Assembly (NCBI RefSeq): GCF_014203325.1
Contig: NZ_JACHIV010000001.1
Location: 2,171,501 to 2,235,500, forward strand
Origin: Saccharopolyspora gloriosae
GTDB taxonomy: Bacteria > Actinomycetota > Actinomycetes > Mycobacteriales > Pseudonocardiaceae
Length of the DNA: 64,000 nucleotides
Direction of reading: 5' to 3'
A model generated the notes under the pieces. That model ran no database searches and had not been told where the DNA came from. It saw only the letters and a program-made list of their open reading frames with translations. Shown piece by piece: positions 1 to 7,148 of the stretch (its first letter is position 1; each line of letters starts with the position of its first letter). The translations under genes were made by a program, and so were the position numbers.

Positions 1-324
1 CTCGCCGTCCAGCTCCGGGCCGGTGGCCCCGCGAGCGAGGTACTCGACGACCATGCGCTGCGCCCACAACGAGAAACCGGAGCTCATGCAGCTCGCGGCG
101 ACGTCCTCGACCACCAGCAGCATGGTCGCCAGTTCGTCGCCCGCGTTGTCCGGGGCGCCGAGTCCGAGCAGCCCGAGTTCGCCGAGGAAGCGCAGCCCGG
201 GGCGGACGTCGCAGCCGCCCCGGTCCAGCTCACCGGCCTGCGCGGTGAAGAACTCCGCGACGGCCGCGCGCTCCGGGTAGCCGGTGGGCGCCGCGACGCG
301 CGCGGCGGTGTGCGCGGAGGTCAT
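1..324 (-). CDS. acyl-CoA dehydrogenase family protein, N-terminal part (runs off the left edge)
   Basis: Reads leftward from ATG at 324 and is still open at base 1, so only 108 codons are visible. The translation has the helical N-terminal character of acyl-CoA dehydrogenases and related flavin monooxygenases: a segment RFLGELGLLGLGAP followed by VVEDVAASCMSSGFSLWAQ, which match the substrate-side helices of that fold. No FAD-contact motif is inside the window, so the exact subfamily cannot be read. The start lies 4 nt after the stop of the DUF4242 gene, so the two are almost certainly co-transcribed. A cysteine-type leader peptide upstream makes a role in organosulfur use possible, as in SfnB/DszC-like members, but that is inference. 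Confidence 0.6.
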   Translation of the reverse strand, partial: MTSAHTAARVAAPTGYPERAAVAEFFTAQAGELDRGGCDVRPGLRFLGELGLLGLGAPDNAGDELATMLLVVEDVAASCMSSGFSLWAQRMVVEYLARGATGPELDGE

Positions 325-327
325 GGT

Positions 328-864
328 TCAGCCCCGATCCAGGGTGTGCAGGCGGTCGATGGGGGTGCTCACGACGTCGCGGGCCTTGCGGACGACGTCT
401 TCGTCGGGGGCGTCGTAGAAGCACAGGCACTTCGCCATGTCCTCGCGCACGTAGGTGCGCAGGAACGTGACCTCGGGGACCTCGGCGTACTTCGGCGCCT
501 TGGCCTTCTTGTTCGCCAGGTAGGTGTCCATGTCCAGGTCGGCGGGGAAGTCCCACTCGACGAGGTAACCGGCCTCCGGGCGGGCGGCCTTCACGTCGGC
601 GAGCTCGGCGCCGACCAGGCGGACCAGGTGCGGGCCGGAGAGCTCCGCGACCTCGGGGAGGCGCTCGGTGTTCAGCGCGCTGCCGAGATCGGCGTCGTCG
701 GCGGCCTCCACCACGACGAACACCCGGTCCAGCGAGCCGGTCACCTGGGACTCGATCACTTCGCCGCCTGCGGTGCGGGCGGCGGCGTCGAAGGCGCTGA
801 GCAGCTTCTCCGTCTCCGGGCGGGCGCTGTCGGTGGGCACGATCTCGTACAGGTACAAGGACAT
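328..864 (-). CDS. DUF4242 (SCO4226-like, nickel-binding fold) protein
   Basis: A 178-residue protein. The ATG at 864 is chosen over an in-frame upstream ATG at 894 because GGAGG lies about 7 nt before it. The chain looks like two ferredoxin-like DUF4242 halves: residues 1-80 begin SLYLYEIVPTDS and the second half carries VTFLRTYVREDMAKCLCFYDAPDED, the part most typical of the family, with its Cys-x-Cys. The family is small, poorly understood and includes the nickel-binding SCO4226 of Streptomyces. It is the first large gene of an operon that continues into the acyl-CoA dehydrogenase at 324. The operon is preceded by a leader peptide and a TetR-type operator. The biochemical role is unknown. 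Confidence 0.55.
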   Translation of the reverse strand: MSLYLYEIVPTDSARPETEKLLSAFDAAARTAGGEVIESQVTGSLDRVFVVVEAADDADLGSALNTERLPEVAELSGPHLVRLVGAELADVKAARPEAGYLVEWDFPADLDMDTYLANKKAKAPKYAEVPEVTFLRTYVREDMAKCLCFYDAPDEDVVRKARDVVSTPIDRLHTLDRG

Positions 865-947
865 GGCGAAGCCTCCGGAACTGGCTCGGGACATGCGGCG
901 GCGGACGGCTCTCAGCCGTCGCGGAACTGCCGCGGAAAAGGGGAGAT

Positions 948-1031
948 TCAGGCCAGGGGAGCAGGACAGACCGCGCTGGCGACGCGAAGCAGGTCCACCT
1001 GCAGTCGCCGCACGAGCTCCGAACGTGGCAT
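948..1031 (-). CDS. Cys-containing leader peptide, 27 aa
   Basis: A short reading frame from ATG 1031 to TGA at 948-950, in the 5' region of the DUF4242 operon. The peptide contains LVRRLQVDLLRVASAVC. This fits the small actinobacterial leader peptides of the pattern R-R-x-H/Q-V-D-L-x-R-V-A-S-A-x-C, found ahead of sulfur-assimilation and related genes, where translation through the Cys codon is thought to sense cysteine supply. The Cys is residue 22 of 27. A purine-rich AGGGTGGGG precedes the ATG. The gap to the next gene is 83 nt, enough for an attenuator. The match to the family pattern is seen directly; regulation by cysteine is inference. Confidence 0.65.
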   Translation of the reverse strand: MPRSELVRRLQVDLLRVASAVCPAPLA

Positions 1032-1047
1032 GGCCCCACCCTAGGAC

Positions 1048-1063
1048 CAGACGGATCGGTCTG
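1048..1063. promoter_or_regulatory. probable TetR operator
   Basis: CAGACGGATCGGTCTG is a 16-bp inverted repeat with only the two inner positions unpaired. It lies between the divergent leader/DUF4242 operon and the TetR gene, 18 nt before the TetR start, overlapping where both promoters should be. This is the usual place for a TetR autoregulatory site. Confidence 0.6.
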
Positions 1064-1080
1064 TCTATTGGTGTTACGGT

Positions 1081-1692
1081 GTGGCCATGGCCACCACGCG
1101 ATCAGGCGGGACCGCGCCCGCCCAGCGGCTGCTGGAGGCGGCAGGCGATCTGTTCGTGCGGGAGGGGATCCGGGCGGTCGGGATCGACCGGGTGATCGCG
1201 GAGGCGGGTGTCGCGCGGGCCAGCCTGTACCACGCGTTCGGTTCCAAGGACGCGCTCGTCGCGGCGTACCTCGACGACCAGGACGACGCCGACCGCCGGA
1301 AGTGGGAGAAGGCCACCGCGGGCCTCGACACTCCGCGCGACAAGATCCTCGCCCTGTTCGACCTGGCGCACGGAGCGGCGGTCGCCCGGCGGTTCCGGGG
1401 CTGCCTGTACCTCAACGCCGCCACTGAGTTCCCCGACCCGGGACATCCCGCCCGCGCCGCCGTGGACCGGCACCGCGCCTGGTTGCACGCGCTGCTGGTG
1501 GACCTCGTCGAGCAGACCGGCGCCTCGGACGTCGAGGGCGTGGCCGAACGCGTCCGGTTGCTCTACGACGGCGCGGTCGCGGGCTCGAAGTTCAGCCGCA
1601 GCACCGCCCCGATCGAGCTCGGCAAAGAACTCGCGGCGAGCCTGCTGGACGGCGCGCAGGGCTGGACCGCGTCGCGCGGCCGGGCCCGGTGA
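1081..1692 (+). CDS. TetR/AcrR family regulator
   Basis: 203 residues. An N-terminal TetR helix-turn-helix is clear at about residues 15-60: LLEAAGDLFVREGIRAVGID, then VIAEAGVARASLYHAFGSKDALV. The remainder is helical with the LYLNAATEFPDPGHPA region typical of the TetR_C/YcdC-like ligand domain. The GTG at 1081 is taken as the start; ATG at 1087 is an alternative and neither has a strong Shine-Dalgarno sequence. The gene is divergent from the leader/DUF4242/acyl-CoA dehydrogenase operon, with a palindrome in the shared promoter. It most likely represses that operon and itself. Confidence 0.85.
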   Translation: MAMATTRSGGTAPAQRLLEAAGDLFVREGIRAVGIDRVIAEAGVARASLYHAFGSKDALVAAYLDDQDDADRRKWEKATAGLDTPRDKILALFDLAHGAAVARRFRGCLYLNAATEFPDPGHPARAAVDRHRAWLHALLVDLVEQTGASDVEGVAERVRLLYDGAVAGSKFSRSTAPIELGKELAASLLDGAQGWTASRGRAR

Positions 1693-1874
1693 ATTGTCCC
1701 CGGCCGCGCGGTGAAGAATTCCGCCGCCGGTTCTTCTGGTAAATGTGTGAGCGTCTCGCCGGGATTGCCCTGAACGGATGGAAAAGCCGCGAGAAACGGC
1801 TGGTCCGGACCATTCGGCGGGAATCGGCATTGCCGCCTCCGCGCTCGATCGGTACCGTCGTGATCACCGCATTG

Positions 1875-1886
1875 GACAACGTTGTC
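1875..1886. promoter_or_regulatory. LacI-type palindromic operator upstream of GH92 gene
   Basis: GACAACGTTGTC is a perfect 12-bp palindrome with the central CG typical of LacI-family operators. It lies about 340 bp before the GH92 start. The 1693-2225 interval contains no convincing gene: the overlapping frames there lack good starts and family features. I read it as the promoter and leader region of the mannosidase gene. Confidence 0.45.
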
Positions 1887-2225
1887 ATGGGGGATCTGTG
1901 CGCGTTTCGGGCTCTTCTTCCCGCTGCCGGCGGAGATTCCTCGTGGCGTTGCCGCGGCCGGAGCAGGGTTCGCGTCCGCTCCGGCGAGAACGGAATCCGC
2001 TGAACCCGTTCCCGCCTCCTCGCGGGAGCGGTCCGCGGAAAAGGCGTCGAGTTCGCCTCGTTCACGAGTCGTGAGCACGCCTGCCGGAATGGCGTCGACG
2101 CCTTTCCGTCGTCGGCAGTGGAACACCCGAGATCCGGCGGAGAATTCCGGTTCCGCGATTTCCGCGCCGAACGCTCCCGCCGCCTCGCCTCAACCCGTCG
2201 TCCCGTCACCAGGGAGAGGAGCACG

Positions 2226-4565
2226 ATGCGCACATCCAGGCGCAGACGCACATCCGGCCGATACCGATCGGTGCTGGTCACCACGGTCGGGCTGGTCACC
2301 GCGCTGGCCCTGCCCGCGGCGGCCGTCCCGGCGGTGGCCGCGGCCCCGGCCGCGCCCGACGTCGAAGATCCCGCGCAGTACGTCAACCCGTTCACCGGAA
2401 CCCAGGTCGGCGGCCCCGACTTCGGTCACGGCGGCGGTGCGGGCAACACCTTCCCGGGCGCCGTCGCGCCGTTCGGGATGATGCAGTGGAGCCCGGACAC
2501 CGCCGAATACCAGCACGGCGGCTACCAGTACGACGACGACCGGATCCGCGGCTTCAGCCTCACCCACCTCTCCGGCGCGGGCTGCGGGGACTTCGGCAAC
2601 ATCCCGTTCCTGCCGGTGCTCGGCGACGCCCCGGCGCAGGACTACGCGTTCTCGCACGAGAGCGAGTCCGCGTCACCGGGCGCCTACGACGTCACCTTCG
2701 ACAACGGCCTGCGCACCGAGCTCACCGCGACCCAGCGGGCGGGCATCGCGAAGTTCACCTATCCGGAAGGGCAGACCGCGTCGCTGTCGGTCGACGCCGC
2801 GAAGGCGTTCAACGACGCCTCCGGATCGCTGACCGTCGAGGGCAACAGCATCAGCGGCTACACCGACGGCGGCGGATTCTGCGGCGGGAGCAACAAGTAC
2901 CGCATCTACTTCCACGCCGAGTTCGACAAGGACTTCACCGGTAGCGGCGTCGTGCGCGACGGCCAGGTCGACCCGTCGACCAAGGAGATCACCGGATCGG
3001 CCAGGGGTGCCGCCCCCGCGGAGGACGGTCGGCCTGCTCCGCGGGACGACGGCGCGCAGGCGTTCGTGTCCTTCGACCCCGGCGCCGACCGCACCGTCAC
3101 CGCGCGCGTCGGGATGTCCTTCGTCAGCCTCGACGGAGCGAAGGCCAACGCCACCGAGGAACTCGGCGAGCGCGGCTTCGGCGAAGTTCGCGACGGCACC
3201 AGGGCGGCCTGGAACGACATGCTCGGCCGGATCGACGTCGGCGGCGGCGAGGAGCAGGACAAGCGGCGCCTCTACACCGGGCTCTACCACTCGCTGCTGC
3301 ACCCGAACGTCTTCAGCGACGTCAACGGCGAGTACACCGGCTTCGACGGGCAGGTGCGCAGCGCCGAACCGGGCCACGCCCAGTACGCGAACTACTCCGG
3401 CTGGGACGTGTACCGCTCGCAGATGCAGCTGGTGTCGCTGATCGCGCCGGACATCGCCTCCGACATCGCCCAGTCCGCGGTGAACCAGTCCGCCCAGGGG
3501 GGGTACTTCGATCGCTGGACGGTCGCCAACGGCGGCACCGGCGTGATGACCGGCGACCCGCTGCCGATCATGATCGCGAGCGCGCACGCCTTCGGCGCCA
3601 CCGACTTCGACACCGGCCAGGCGTTGGAGCGGATGGTGGCGGGCGCGTCGAACTCCGACGAACGGCCCGCGCACGACCAGTACGGGTCGCTCGGCTACAT
3701 CGCCGCCGACGACGAGGAATCGTGGGGATCGGTGTCGACGACCCTGGAGTACACCGCCGCGGACTTCGCGGTGGCCCAGTTCGCCCAGCGCATCGGCCAG
3801 GGCGCGACGCACGACGAGTTCCAGGCCCGCGCGCAGAACTGGCAGAACCTGCTCAACCCGGACAGCGGCTGGATCCAGCCCCGCGCGGCCGACGGCTCCT
3901 GGCCCGAGTTCGACCTGGCCCAGCAGGACGGCTACGTCGAAGGCAACGCCGCGCAGTACACCTGGATGGTGCCGTTCAACCACCGGGAGCTGTTCGACCG
4001 GATGGGCGGCGACGAGGCGGTCACCGGGCGGCTCGACGAGTTCTTCGCGGAGCTCAACGGCGGGCCGGACAAGGCCAACGCCTACCTCGGCAACGAGCCG
4101 TCGGCGAACACCCCCTGGGCGTACGCCTACGCCGGGCAGCCGCACAAGACGCAGGACGTGGTGCGGCGCGCGCTGACCGACCTGTTCAGCGCGGAGCCCA
4201 ACGGGCTCGTCGGCAACGACGACCTCGGACAGATGTCGTCCTGGGCGGTGTGGGCGTCGCTGGGCATGTACCCGGAGGCGCCGGGCCGGGCCGAGCTCGT
4301 GCTGGCGAGCCCGCTGTTCTCGTCGATCAGCATCGACCGGGGCGACGGGAGGACGATCGAGGTCAACGCTCCGGAAGCCTCGCGGGACACCGAGTACGTG
4401 CAGGGCTTGGCGGTCAACGGCGCCCCGAGCGGGAAGGCGTGGCTGTCGGAGGAGTTCGTCAACGAGGGCGGCACGCTCGACTACGCCCTCGGCGCCGAGC
4501 CGAACACCGAGTGGGGCAGCGCACCGGAGGACGCCCCGCCGTCCTTCGGCGCACCCGGCGAGTGA
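2226..4565 (+). CDS. secreted GH92 family alpha-mannosidase
   Basis: 779 residues. The ATG at 2226 is chosen because it follows AGGGAGAGGAG and opens a Sec/Tat-like signal: RRRR, a hydrophobic run, then PAVAAAP near residue 40. Family GH92 signatures occur in order: the N-terminal beta domain with YVNPFTGTQVGG and GHGGGAGNTFPGAVAPFGM (about 56-86), WDVYRSQMQLVSLIAPD (about 392), GNAAQYTWMVPFNHREL (about 572) and the signature GNDDLGQMSSWAVWASLGMY (about 662). GH92 enzymes are calcium-dependent exo-acting alpha-mannosidases that trim N-glycans or yeast mannan. The length matches a core enzyme without an added carbohydrate-binding module. It is monocistronic and is followed by a strong hairpin. 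A LacI-type palindrome upstream suggests sugar control. Confidence 0.92.
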   Translation: MRTSRRRRTSGRYRSVLVTTVGLVTALALPAAAVPAVAAAPAAPDVEDPAQYVNPFTGTQVGGPDFGHGGGAGNTFPGAVAPFGMMQWSPDTAEYQHGGYQYDDDRIRGFSLTHLSGAGCGDFGNIPFLPVLGDAPAQDYAFSHESESASPGAYDVTFDNGLRTELTATQRAGIAKFTYPEGQTASLSVDAAKAFNDASGSLTVEGNSISGYTDGGGFCGGSNKYRIYFHAEFDKDFTGSGVVRDGQVDPSTKEITGSARGAAPAEDGRPAPRDDGAQAFVSFDPGADRTVTARVGMSFVSLDGAKANATEELGERGFGEVRDGTRAAWNDMLGRIDVGGGEEQDKRRLYTGLYHSLLHPNVFSDVNGEYTGFDGQVRSAEPGHAQYANYSGWDVYRSQMQLVSLIAPDIASDIAQSAVNQSAQGGYFDRWTVANGGTGVMTGDPLPIMIASAHAFGATDFDTGQALERMVAGASNSDERPAHDQYGSLGYIAADDEESWGSVSTTLEYTAADFAVAQFAQRIGQGATHDEFQARAQNWQNLLNPDSGWIQPRAADGSWPEFDLAQQDGYVEGNAAQYTWMVPFNHRELFDRMGGDEAVTGRLDEFFAELNGGPDKANAYLGNEPSANTPWAYAYAGQPHKTQDVVRRALTDLFSAEPNGLVGNDDLGQMSSWAVWASLGMYPEAPGRAELVLASPLFSSISIDRGDGRTIEVNAPEASRDTEYVQGLAVNGAPSGKAWLSEEFVNEGGTLDYALGAEPNTEWGSAPEDAPPSFGAPGE

Positions 4566-4606
4566 GTCCGAACAGGACGGTCTGACTCCGTTGCCGCGGA
4601 AGGGAT

Positions 4607-4638
4607 CCGAGGCCCCCGGTTCACGCCGGGGGCCTCGG
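4607..4638 (+). terminator. terminator hairpin after GH92 gene
   Basis: A perfect 13-bp stem, CCGAGGCCCCCGG pairing with CCGGGGGCCTCGG around a 6-nt loop, starts 42 nt after the GH92 stop. There is no U-tract, as is common in actinobacteria. Confidence 0.7.
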
Positions 4639-4639
4639 T

Positions 4640-4865
4640 CCGTTCTGGCCCGCGGCGCGAGCCCCGGGAGCAGGACCTCGTCGAGCGCACGGGCGAAACC
4701 GGTCAGCACCGCCACCGGGTCGCCGCGCAGCGAACCGGCCTCCGGCGCCGGGGCGACGGCGAAGCCGGTGGCCGGGTCGGTCAGCGCGTCCAGCACCAGT
4801 CCGGCCGGGGTGCTCCAGCGCCGGTACAACGGGGCACGGGGACCCGCCGGCCGACGTCCGCGCGA
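4640..4865 (-). pseudogene. TetR regulator remnant
   Basis: In one minus-strand frame the translation reads AGPRAPLYRRWSTPAGLVLD, then ALTDPA and SLRGDPVAVLTGFARAL. That is the recognition helix and start of the ligand domain of a TetR protein (compare the usual ATLYRRWxxKAxLVLDAL). There is no first half of the DNA-binding domain upstream. After about residue 60 the similarity stops where the GH92 terminator begins. No ATG or ribosome site fits. I read it as a decayed fragment of a once-complete regulator. The call rests on motif resemblance only. Confidence 0.45.
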
Positions 4866-4960
4866 CCCGTGCGCTGCGCCGGATCTGGTGCGGTGGCGTC
4901 GAAATCACCCCGGGCACGTGACGGCCGTGCCTGCTCGTCGAGGCGGGCAGCCCGGCGTCG

Positions 4961-5599
4961 TCAGCCGTCCCAGGTGGTGCCGTACTTCGCCGTGAGCTCG
5001 CGGATCTGCTCCGGCTCCAGCAGGCGCGGCCGGTGCGAGCCCAGGCGCAGCAGCAGCGCCGAGACCTCCTCGATCTCCACCGCCGCGTCCACCGCCGCCG
5101 CGAGCGTCGCGCCCGAGGTGATCGGCCCGTGGTTCTGCAGCAGTGCCGCGCGGAAGTCGAAGTCGAGCGCTTCCAGCACGTCGGCCTGCGCCGGATCACC
5201 GGGCGCGGCGTAGGGGATCAGCGGGGACTGGCCGACGCGCATCACGAAGTACGGGGTCAGCGGCGGGATCGCGCTGCGCGGCGACCACGGCGCCAGGCAC
5301 GCGACCCCGGCCGCGTTGCGGGAGTGCAGGTGCACGACCGCGCCCGTACCCGGATCGCGGCGGTAGAACGCGCCGTGCAGCGGGAACTCCTTCGACGGCC
5401 GGGGGCCCGCGAGGTGTTCGCCGTGCAGCGACAGCTCGGAGAGCGCCTCGGGGTCGAGTTCGGCGAGGTCCGCACCGGTCGGGGTGAGCAGCATCCGGTC
5501 GCCGACGCGCACGCTGAGGTTGCCGGACGAGCCGGGGCTCAGGCCGAGGGCGGCGAGCCTGGCCCCTGCGGCGACGAGTTCTTTCCGCGTCCTGCTCAT
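4961..5599 (-). CDS. class II aldolase/adducin family protein (OtnC-like 3-oxo-4-phospho-acid decarboxylase)
   Basis: 212 residues, matching the family's usual 200-220. Class II aldolase features are visible: GLSPGSSGNLSVRVGDRMLLTP near the N-terminus, the metal-ligand pair HLHSRNA (about residue 90-96), and a later QNHGPI (about 156) supplying the third His. The start overlaps the stop of the upstream DUF1537 kinase by 4 nt (ATGA), so the pair is translationally coupled. In characterised four-carbon acid sugar pathways the kinase phosphorylates C4 and the class II aldolase homologue decarboxylates the 3-oxo acid phosphate to dihydroxyacetone phosphate. That pairing is the basis for the specific name. 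Confidence 0.8.
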   Translation of the reverse strand: MSRTRKELVAAGARLAALGLSPGSSGNLSVRVGDRMLLTPTGADLAELDPEALSELSLHGEHLAGPRPSKEFPLHGAFYRRDPGTGAVVHLHSRNAAGVACLAPWSPRSAIPPLTPYFVMRVGQSPLIPYAAPGDPAQADVLEALDFDFRAALLQNHGPITSGATLAAAVDAAVEIEEVSALLLRLGSHRPRLLEPEQIRELTAKYGTTWDG

Positions 5600-6852
5600 G
5601 ACAGCGCGTCCCAAGCCGTGGTGAAGATGTCGATCCCTCCGAAGTTCCCCGATTTCAACGCCACGTCCACCGGGCGATCCTGTCCGTCCACGTGGGACTC
5701 CATGCGGCACCAGGGCACGCCCGGGGCGATCTGGGCGCCGACGTGCAGCGCCGTCGCGCCCAGCGCCAGCACCACCGCGCCGGAGGTCTCGCCGCCCGCG
5801 ACGAGCAGCCGCCGCGCGCCGGGCGCGACCAGCTCGCTCGCGCACCGCGCCAGCGCCCGCTCCAGCAGTTCCCCCGCCGGGGTCGCGCCCTCCGGCGTCG
5901 CCGCTTCCAGTTCGTCGCCCACGCCGACCGCGTAGATCAGCGGCGGCAGGTCGGGGTCCGCCGCCCACCGGGCGCGGGCGAACTCGACCAGGTCGGCGAC
6001 GGCGGCGTCGAAGTCCGCGCGCAGCGCGGCGATGTCGAGCTTGCGGTGGGGCAGCGCGGATTTCGCGTGCGTCACCTGGTTCCGGGTCGCCGCCGAGGCA
6101 CTACCGGCGAGCACCACCGCGGGGCCCGCGCCTGCCGAGCTCGCGCGGGCGCTGTCCGGGTGCGGGCCGGTGAGGCCGAGCGCGAGCCCCGCGCCGCCGG
6201 TGAGCACCGGGTCCTCGGCGGTGGCCGCGGCGATCGTCTTCAGGTCCGCGTCGGTGGCGGCGTCGACGACCACCAGCGCCGATCCCGTTCCGGCGAGCTC
6301 GTCGCGCACCGCGTCGGCTCCGGCCCGCACCACGTCGTGGCCGATCAGCCGCACCGGGCGGCGGGTCTGCGGGGCGAGCAGCCGCAGCAGGTTCGAGTCC
6401 CGCATCGGGGTCAGCGGGTGGTCGCGCATCGGGCTCTCCGCCAGCGGCTGGTCGCCGACGAACAGGTGCCCGCGGTGCACGGTGCGGCCGGTGGCCGGGA
6501 ACGAGGGCACCACGACGGCGCGGTCGGCGCCGAGTTCGTCGAGCACGGCGTCGACCACCGGGCCGATGTTGCCGGTGGGCGTGGAGTCGAACGTGGAGCA
6601 GTACTTCACGTAGATCCGCTCGCACCCGGCCGTCCGCAAGGCGCGCAGCGCGGCGAGGGAGTCGCGCACGGCGTCGTCGACGGGGGCGGTGCGCGACTTC
6701 AGCGCCACCACCACCGCGTCCAGCTCGTCGAGCGGCTCGGCGGGGGCGGCCGTGCCGATCACCACGGCGGTGCGGAAGCCGCGGGAGACCAGCATCGTCG
6801 CGAGGTCGGTCGCCCCGGTGAAGTCGTCGGCGATCGCGCCGATCAGCGGCAT
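5596..6852 (-). CDS. four-carbon acid sugar kinase (DUF1537/OtnK family)
   Basis: 418 residues. The ATG at 6852 follows GGGAGGACGC. The N-terminal domain has the family start GAIADDFTGATDLATML and YVKYCSTFDSTPTGNIGPV (about 85-105). The C-terminal nucleotide-binding domain has LAGSASAATRNQV (about 245) and LLVAGGETSGAVV plus SGNFGG near the end, which are DUF1537 signatures. Members are ATP-dependent kinases for 3-oxo-tetronates and related acids. It is the first gene of the kinase-aldolase pair and is divergent from the SAF-oxidoreductase and permease operon. The intergenic region carries repeated TGTGA sites. The substrate stereochemistry (erythronate, threonate or another) cannot be read from sequence. 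Confidence 0.85.
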   Translation of the reverse strand: MPLIGAIADDFTGATDLATMLVSRGFRTAVVIGTAAPAEPLDELDAVVVALKSRTAPVDDAVRDSLAALRALRTAGCERIYVKYCSTFDSTPTGNIGPVVDAVLDELGADRAVVVPSFPATGRTVHRGHLFVGDQPLAESPMRDHPLTPMRDSNLLRLLAPQTRRPVRLIGHDVVRAGADAVRDELAGTGSALVVVDAATDADLKTIAAATAEDPVLTGGAGLALGLTGPHPDSARASSAGAGPAVVLAGSASAATRNQVTHAKSALPHRKLDIAALRADFDAAVADLVEFARARWAADPDLPPLIYAVGVGDELEAATPEGATPAGELLERALARCASELVAPGARRLLVAGGETSGAVVLALGATALHVGAQIAPGVPWCRMESHVDGQDRPVDVALKSGNFGGIDIFTTAWDALS

Positions 6853-7037
6853 GCGTCCTCCCGGTCGCGGTGCGCCCGCGGGTGCGGGCGGGTCGTCGGT
6901 CGTCCGCGGGGCGCGGACGTGCAGAGTGGGGCCGGTCCTGGTGTCCGGCCACGTTCGCGCGGGGGCGTCGTCCTCGTCGGGGGAAGAGGACGAGCCGATC
7001 CGCCTCCGTGAAAAAATGTTAGCACGCTTGACTCTGA

Positions 7038-7073
7038 TGTGAACCTGTGAATATGTTCTGTTAAACCGTGTGA
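7038..7073. promoter_or_regulatory. repeated TGTGA sites, candidate DeoR operator
   Basis: TGTGA occurs at 7038-7042, 7046-7050 and 7069-7073 within an AT-richer stretch of the 296-bp intergenic region between the divergent acid-sugar operons. Direct repeats of this kind are typical of DeoR-family operators, and a DeoR gene lies at 10029. The rest of 6853-7148 shows no gene. Confidence 0.4.
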
Positions 7074-7148
7074 TGTCGGACTTGACCGGATCGGCCATCG
7101 CGCCACCGAGCCAGCGCTCAACGACGCGAGGACTCAACGAGGAGACCC

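Noticed and set aside
2673-4829. Minus-strand open frame of about 718 codons opposite the GH92 gene
   Set aside because: It is the GC-rich antisense shadow of a clear GH92 gene and shows no family motif apart from the TetR fragment at its very start.
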